From Alosa alosa (Eukaryota; Chordata; Actinopteri; Clupeiformes; Clupeidae): 64,000 nucleotides of DNA. Shown here in pieces: positions 58,382-64,000 of this stretch. A program made the translations under genes and the position numbers. A model generated the notes under the pieces. The model was not told the origin of the DNA and did not search any database. It saw nothing but the letters and a program-made list of their open reading frames with translations. Numbering within the stretch: position 1 is the stretch's first letter; the number at the start of each line of letters is the position of its first letter. The stretch spans positions 7,273,266 through 7,337,265 of the forward strand of contig NC_063201.1 in assembly GCF_017589495.1 (NCBI RefSeq). The letters run 5' to 3'.

Positions 58382-60839
58382 ATGGACAAAGACAAGCTTG
58401 CTGCAAGCGTGAGTACTTATTCCTATGGTAAAAGTAAATGTCAGATAACTACCATGCTGATGAGTGGGTTGATATTTTAAAACAACTCGCTCAGTTGTAA
58501 GCTTTTAAAGTGCGAACGAATTAAAATACATGTTCGTAAATATTTTTTAAGAGGACAAATATGCCGTTATGATGGACTATCCAAACTGTTCTGTCCGGTT
58601 CTCTCAAACACCGTGCTATGTCTAAAAAGGATAGCCAAGATTATATTGTTGCTTAGCTGAATCACCTATTGCGTTGTTCCTCTCGCCTCCCCACGCAGCG
58701 CGGTCCATGCTCTTGGTTGGAGATGCACCAGTTCATAGGGGACCTCATGGCCTCCTCCACCACGGCTTCGACCACCTTAACAGGTCCGCAGCAAGGAAAA
58801 GACAACCACCATCAACAAGAAGCACTGCGCTCTGCCTGGGAAACAGCAGGTCATGAGGCCCTGGGACTAAAAGCTATCCCAGCCTCCCATGTCCAGTCTA
58901 GACACCCCCATGAAAAAGGCACGGTAGTCTGTGGTCTGCAGCCGCTCTCCTTACAAGTGGAGAGGAGTGGGCACGCTAGAGAAGAGGAGGCACAGCAGTG
59001 TAAGTGACAATTTGTCTAGTAGTCACACAGAGTTGAATCAGTGCAGTCCGCAGGCTTTTTTGGTAATTGAGTTGACTGAATTGATAGACTGTATAGAGAC
59101 AGAAACCTATCTCTCATCTTTCCACTTGTCGTGGTTCTCTGCTTTTTCTTTCTGTATCTCTCAGTTCAACACACTGGATGCAATTGCCCAGGCTGCCCCT
59201 TCTCCTCCTCTTCCTCCTCCTCCTCTTCTTCCTCTCTCACTCTCCAGACTCTGAAGCCCTTCAGAGGTCACCTGTCTTCCACCTCACAGCCCCAGGTCGC
59301 ACGCCAGCGGCAGGCTAAAGACCCTAGCTCCTCGTCGGTCAGTCTCGGCCTGTCTCTGGGCCTTGGCCTCTCGCTTGATGAAGGCAGCGACTCACCCGGC
59401 GGTGCCAACCCCGAACAGAGCCAACCCCAGCAGCAAGATAAAGGGACAAACACCCAGAGCTCGACGGGCCCTGCCACCACTACGTGCTGCCCTCACCCTC
59501 ACCCTGCACAGTTAGCCACCTTCCCGTGCCTGTGCTGCCACCGCGGCTTCCAGACCTGTGCCCAGCTCCTGCACCACCAGCAGGGCACGGATGCCCGCCT
59601 GACACAAGCCCACGCCCACGCGCACGCTCACGCCCATCACCACCACTACCACCACCACCACTGCCCGCTGGCGTCCTGCCTGCCCTGCCCGCAGCTGAGA
59701 CCCCCGCCGCCCTCGCAGTCCCCCCCGCCGTTCCCCTGCCTCTCGTGCCAGCGCACGTTCCCCACCTGTGCCCAGCTGCTCCGCCACCAGCAGAGCCATG
59801 CGCAGCAGGAGGGTCTGCAGCAGACGCAGACGCAGCAGCAGCAGCAGCAGCAGCTACAGCACCCGTGCATGCACTGCAGCGCCTCGTTCGCCCGCCCCTC
59901 GCAGCTGCTGCAGCACCAGCGCGCCCAGCACGCCTCCAAGGCCGGCGGCTTCCTGTGCGTGGAGTGCGGCCGCGCCTTCAACTCGCACAGCAACCTGCGC
60001 ATCCACCTGAACGTGCACACGGGCGCGCGGCCCTACGCCTGCCCGGACTGCGGCAAGAGCTTCAGCCAGTCGGGGGCGCTCAAGATCCACCGGCGCATCC
60101 ACACGGGCGAGAGGTCGACGCTGGGCTTACTGCGGGCGCTTCCCCTTCACCTGGCTTCGTGGCGGGCGCCAGCGCGCATGCGGGGGCGGTGAAGCCCTAC
60201 GCCTGCCCAAGAGGCGCGGTAAGCGCCACGCAGTCGGGCGCCATTAAGATTCACACGCAGCGCATCCACACGGGCGAGCGCCCGTTCGTCTGCGGCCTCT
60301 GCGGAAAGGGCTTCTCCAACCGCTCGGGCATCCGCTTCCACCACCGCACCGTCCACGGCATCGTGCCCGACCCTGGGGCCGAGTCCCGCCGGGGGCCCTC
60401 GTCATCGTCCTCGGCTCCTGAGCGCCGCTGCCAGAGCCCCGCGAGCAGCCTGGGATCCAACCCCGGCAGCAGCCCCTTCACGGAGCCTCACGACCTTAGC
60501 TCCAGCACCAGCCAGACCTCCAACACCACCACCGCCATCTCCCCGGGCCTCTCCTCCCACGCCAGGCTCAGCAGCGGAGCGGCCGAGCCCGACAGCCAGT
60601 CCCACGCCCGAGAGAGCGCTGGGGGGAGGCCCAGCTCCTTTGGTCCTGGTGGCACTGGCAGCTCCAAGCCTGGTGGTGGTGGTGGTGGTGGTCGCGTGGG
60701 AAAAGTGCTGGCGTACGCCTGTGAAGACTGTGGCCTTCGGTTCGCAGACGCCCCCTCCAGGAACAGGCACCAGTCCCTGGAGCACTATAGTAGTGAGGGT
60801 GGGGGGGGTGGGGTGGAGAGTGCCAGCGGGGCAGAGTGA
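58382..60839 (+). CDS. Histidine-rich C2H2 zinc-finger protein, frame interrupted by an 80-bp segment in exon 3
   Basis: Coding exons are 58382-58408 (MDKDKLAAS), 58699-58999 and 59165-60839. Exon 3 begins with a Ser-rich stretch and an LGLSLGLGLSL helix-like run. Two related fingers, CLCCHRGFQTCAQLLHH and CLSCQRTFPTCAQLLRH, flank a His/Ala-rich insert, followed by a Gln run. Then come CMHCSASFARPSQLLQHQ, CVECGRAFNSHSNLRIHLNVH and CPDCGKSFSQSGALKIHRRIH with TGER. After that the frame breaks. An 80-bp segment (60115-60194) intervenes before PYACP, and a degenerate finger lacking its second Cys follows. Then come CGLCGKGFSNRSGIRFHHRTVH, a Ser/Pro-rich region, a Gly run and the last finger CEDCGLRFADAPSRNRHQSLEH. 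As written, translation stops at 60192 (451 residues); without the segment it would be 640. The coding DNA is very GC-rich. The family is not recognised beyond C2H2. Confidence 0.72.
60115..60194 (+). other. 80-bp frame-breaking segment between two zinc fingers
   Basis: It sits between the TGER of one finger linker and the PYAC of the next, exactly where the canonical TGERPYAC junction would be. Its length is 2 modulo 3, and its absence would restore the frame to the stop at 60839. Its borders (G|TC...GAAG|CC) do not make a frame-compatible GT-AG intron. Confidence 0.65.
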
Positions 60840-60955
60840 GAAGAGTTAACGGGGTGGGGGTGAGTGTGGTGTGGTGGGGGTGGGGTGGAGAGTGCCAGCG
60901 GGGCAGAGTGAGAAGAGTTAACGGAGTGGGGGTGAGTGTGGTGTGGTGAGGCGGG
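60811..60955 (+). repeat. ~72-bp tandem duplication spanning the stop codon
   Basis: GGGTGGAGAGTGCCAGCGGG (then GCAGAGTGAGAAGAGTTAACGG.GTGGGGGTGAGTGTGGTGTGG) occurs twice with a 72-bp period. The first copy encodes the last residues (VESASGAE-stop). The second lies in the 3' UTR. Confidence 0.9.
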
Positions 60956-63900
60956 GTGGGTTTTATGGCGTTTTAATCCCCTAATGTTGTCTTCCATGCA
61001 GCGCTGCATGGAAGGCACTAGGGTTAGGCAAGGGTTAGGGTTAGGTGCCTTGGAGTCGACGGTCGCAGAGCTGCCTTGAAGTCGACGGTGGGGGCTTAAA
61101 ACACCATCGAGCGTGGGGTGGGGCATCTTTAAGTACTCTGCAGATAGGTGCCGACATGAGTGCACTGTCACTTGGCACGCACATCAGCGCAGAGATGTTT
61201 GACTGACAAGCATTTGATGGACAATGGATTTTATGGAGCGGCACCAACAACAATAGAACTGTATAGTAATCTACACAGCGATGGCAGCAAAGTGCAAAGC
61301 TGGTCTGGGGGGGGGGGTTGTTGAAGACAATGGAATCTAATGGAATGGTTGAAAGCGAGATAGATAGATACTTTATTGATCCTCAAGGGGAAATTCAAGA
61401 TGTGCTGTCAAGGGGATGTCAAGGTGTGCTGCACTCATATCGACACCCATGTGCGTATGAGTACTGTATGGGACAGCTGAGTGGTATTGGTCCTTAAATT
61501 AGTCTGGGATTGCAATCAAAATTTGCACTTTAAAATGGCTCATGCACAGCATTCTAATACCATTGTGACTGAAATAATTTCAACTAAATGTTTTTTACTA
61601 AATATATTAGTATTGCAGTTCCCAGTCTTTTCACTAGGTAACAGTGTCAGAAATATTCTCCTTTCCCATACAAAATGTGTAGCGTGTACACATTTATTGT
61701 CAGTCTGTCTGTGTTATATCAATCTTTTTGATCTACATTGTCACCTTGATAGTCGATTCTCATCTTACGTAAGCCTGAAAATAAAAGCCATCTACAGGCT
61801 GGTTCTGTAGTCTTATGCTACAACAGAGTTCAAATTTGACATGTTGAACCCCTTTGTGCCTTTCCAGTTTGAGAAACTAATGCTTTCAAACATGTGATAC
61901 CAATCGGTAAAACCAGCTGTACAATATGACACTGAACTTAATTGCTATGGTTTAAGGCATGACTGTTGGAGAGAGTAATTTTAGGAACATTTATGATTAC
62001 ATTTTTTTATATGTGATGGTCGTGGCATTTTTGTTTTTGTTTTCTAGAAATGTACGTGAGTTTTTAAAGAATCACGCTGATAAATAATGTTATTTTTTTT
62101 GGTTGTGTTTTCACATTTCAACCTTTGAATAATAATTAAATAATAACAATTCTGTAACCAAAAGGCTAGTTTGAAGTGTTTGTTGTATGTAATTGTAACC
62201 TCTGAATCGGATGTCAGTGACATTTACAAACCTCCCTTCAACCTGTGCGTTATTGTCTTTATGAATTACAGTTTATTGTACTGCATTTTTGCATTTCAGA
62301 ACTTAAAAGCACATCATGCCATATTTACATTGAATTGCAATGCAGTGTTTTAGTAGTATTAGACTGCCATCTTGTGGACGTTAGTAGTCACAACCACAAA
62401 GGTCATCCATCCAGTATACAAAAAAAAAGATTATGTGATTGTTACATATTTTCAGTCTGCAGTGGTTATCTTGCCTCAATAAATTTACCAAAGCACTTTG
62501 ATATGTGTGTTTTATATATTATACACATTTACTTTCATCTGCTGTAAGAGAAGTCCTCCATTAGATAATTCTTGACTCTTTTATTCCTTGACTTCATTGT
62601 AGCTCAATTGGCTTCATAACTTATCCATTAGTCCCATCCAGCACACTCCACTTCCTTGCTAGTTAATTTCAGATTTTTTGAAAAGTATTAAGCTATGGTC
62701 TCATAGAATAATTCAAAAGACTTTACACTCTGTGCACTTAGGAATCATCATCATTTTCACTTAAAAAGAAATAGGCCCATATATTGCACTCATATATACG
62801 TAATTCCGTTGTATAATTTATCTTATTTAATTCATAATTCTTAACATCACAAAACTGAAATAAAAAAGGCAGAAGACATTTTTTAAATTCTGAAATAGAC
62901 AATGAATGGATTATTGATGTTTCTCATTATATTTCAAAATTCACAAGCTCAACTCATTCAGATTTTGGCTCCTCAACATTATAGCAATAGATAGTATGTG
63001 TATGTGTAAGAATAAGTGTAAGTGTGTGTCTGTGTTTGTGTTTGATCACAGGACAGATGAACACACCCTAATTTGATCTATTTACAGTTGTTTAAAGTTC
63101 TTGCAGAGAAAAAAATAAACATTAAATATAGATATATCTATATTAAATATAGATCCTTGAAAAAGCATCTTGAACAACAGTATGCAACAACTTGATACTT
63201 TTTAGTTATATTTTATGGCCACCTTTTGCATCATCTCCAAATTCATTTTGATGATATATGATACACACCAAGTCACCCAGCTTAAGCACTAGAGAGTTTT
63301 GTAATAGGCTATGGGTCTGACCTGTGAAAATAGAAAAGCTTTCTTAGCACAACATTGCCAGCTCTATGTCCAAAAAATATCAGTTTAGTATATCAGGAAG
63401 CATGTGGTAGTGCTGACTATGTTTTCCGTGCCTGACATTTTATAATTATAATGCACAATCGACCTTACACCTGTTTTAAAACATCCAAATGTACAAAGCT
63501 GTTTCAGAAGTTCCTCTCAGCAAGTTTACAGTTCTGATAATCTAATGCTTTCACAGGTCATTACAATAAAGCTGCATTTCGGAGTCTTGGCTCAAGCCAA
63601 AGGGGCTGAATTAATTTGATGACTCGGAGTCTGTGGAGACTTTGGATTTCCAGTGAGTGTGCAGTCACCTGAAGCCCAACATAACTCAATACCCAGCCAA
63701 GCCCTGTCCATACTGAAGCAGTTTGTCTGCAGCTCTCTTCCCCCAAGCAGGGTCATGCTTGTGCTTGTGAGTCATCAGAGCCTATCTACAAGGCAACGTT
63801 TTTCCAATAATAATGGTGGTTCTGGAATTATTTTCTCCATGGGTTAACAACACATCTCTAATGAATCAAAGCTGCAATAAATGATGTCTGCAAATAACTT

Positions 63901-64000
63901 GTTTTTGTTTTTTCTGTCTCAAGGCTGCATGGAAAACCTTTTGGCTGACACTTTGAGCGAATGTTGGATTTTTATTTATTTTTTATTTTTTTTAGAGGGG
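60956..64000. other. 3' UTR and right-hand intergenic flank
   Basis: A short run of TTAGGG-like units is at 61018-61046 and a LINE-tail fragment at 61357-61410. AATAAA at 61780-61785 is a plausible polyadenylation signal. From ~61800 to the end the sequence is AT-rich. No supported coding exon, RNA gene or mobile element was found. Confidence 0.5.
61357..61410 (-). mobile_element. LINE 3'-tail fragment, minus orientation
   Basis: (GATA)n followed by CTTTATTGATCCTCAAGGGG then AAATTCAAG is the inverse of a fish LINE tail (...CCCTTGAGGATCAATAAAGTATCTATC). Only the last ~50 bases remain. Confidence 0.6.

Noticed and set aside
61018..61046. TTAGGG-like units suggesting a telomeric repeat
   Set aside because: Only a few imperfect units are present within ordinary 3' UTR sequence, too short to claim an interstitial telomere.

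Overview
The window is nuclear DNA from a ray-finned (teleost) fish. The evidence is multi-exon genes with GT-AG introns, long C2H2 zinc-finger proteins, fish-type trypsinogens, a tRNA-derived SINE of the kind common in teleosts, abundant microsatellites and several fish-type DNA-transposon relics. The species cannot be read from the sequence alone.

Layout. A five-exon trypsinogen lies on the minus strand at the left (1419-2625). After that every gene is on the plus strand. They are a Myb/SANT-like MYPOP-type transcription factor (5017-7050); an 18-finger, glutamine-rich C2H2 protein (10053-14863); a ~28-finger C2H2 protein (16141-22729); an 8-finger terminal exon whose first exon is not obvious (24907-26348); a second, divergent trypsinogen (27509-29607); a nine-coding-exon ZNF576-like zinc-finger protein fused in frame to a catalytically degenerate piggyBac transposase domain (31021-41374); a ZNF576-like protein with two AT-hooks (43135-45585); a proline-rich C2H2 protein whose finger exon carries a frame-breaking 53-bp segment (51692-56353); and a histidine-rich C2H2 protein with a frame-breaking 80-bp segment (58382-60839).

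Relationships. The zinc-finger genes look like an old tandem family. Most have a short acidic first exon ending in phase 1. Three end on the same terminal finger (QE.ELH.HY..HA.GE then stop), which as I recall also ends human ZNF576; a fourth keeps a version of it near its end. SUMO-type psi-K-x-E motifs recur across the cluster, including a tandem array of them in the 28-finger protein. All are expected to be nuclear DNA-binding regulators. The two trypsins are secreted digestive zymogens and look unrelated in function to their neighbours.

Most striking. (1) The zinc finger-piggyBac fusion at 31021-41374 has its three transposase aspartate positions substituted. (2) A 2,067-bp foldback element at 48404-50470 has ~0.85-kb inverted arms built of ~171-bp tandem subunits, ACCGAGG...CCTCGGT termini and a perfect 9-bp target-site duplication. 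That is the Drosophila FB / Mutator-like architecture, and the element is nested inside a LINE tail that is itself inside an older inverted repeat. All coordinates were read by eye; no alignment or database search was run.
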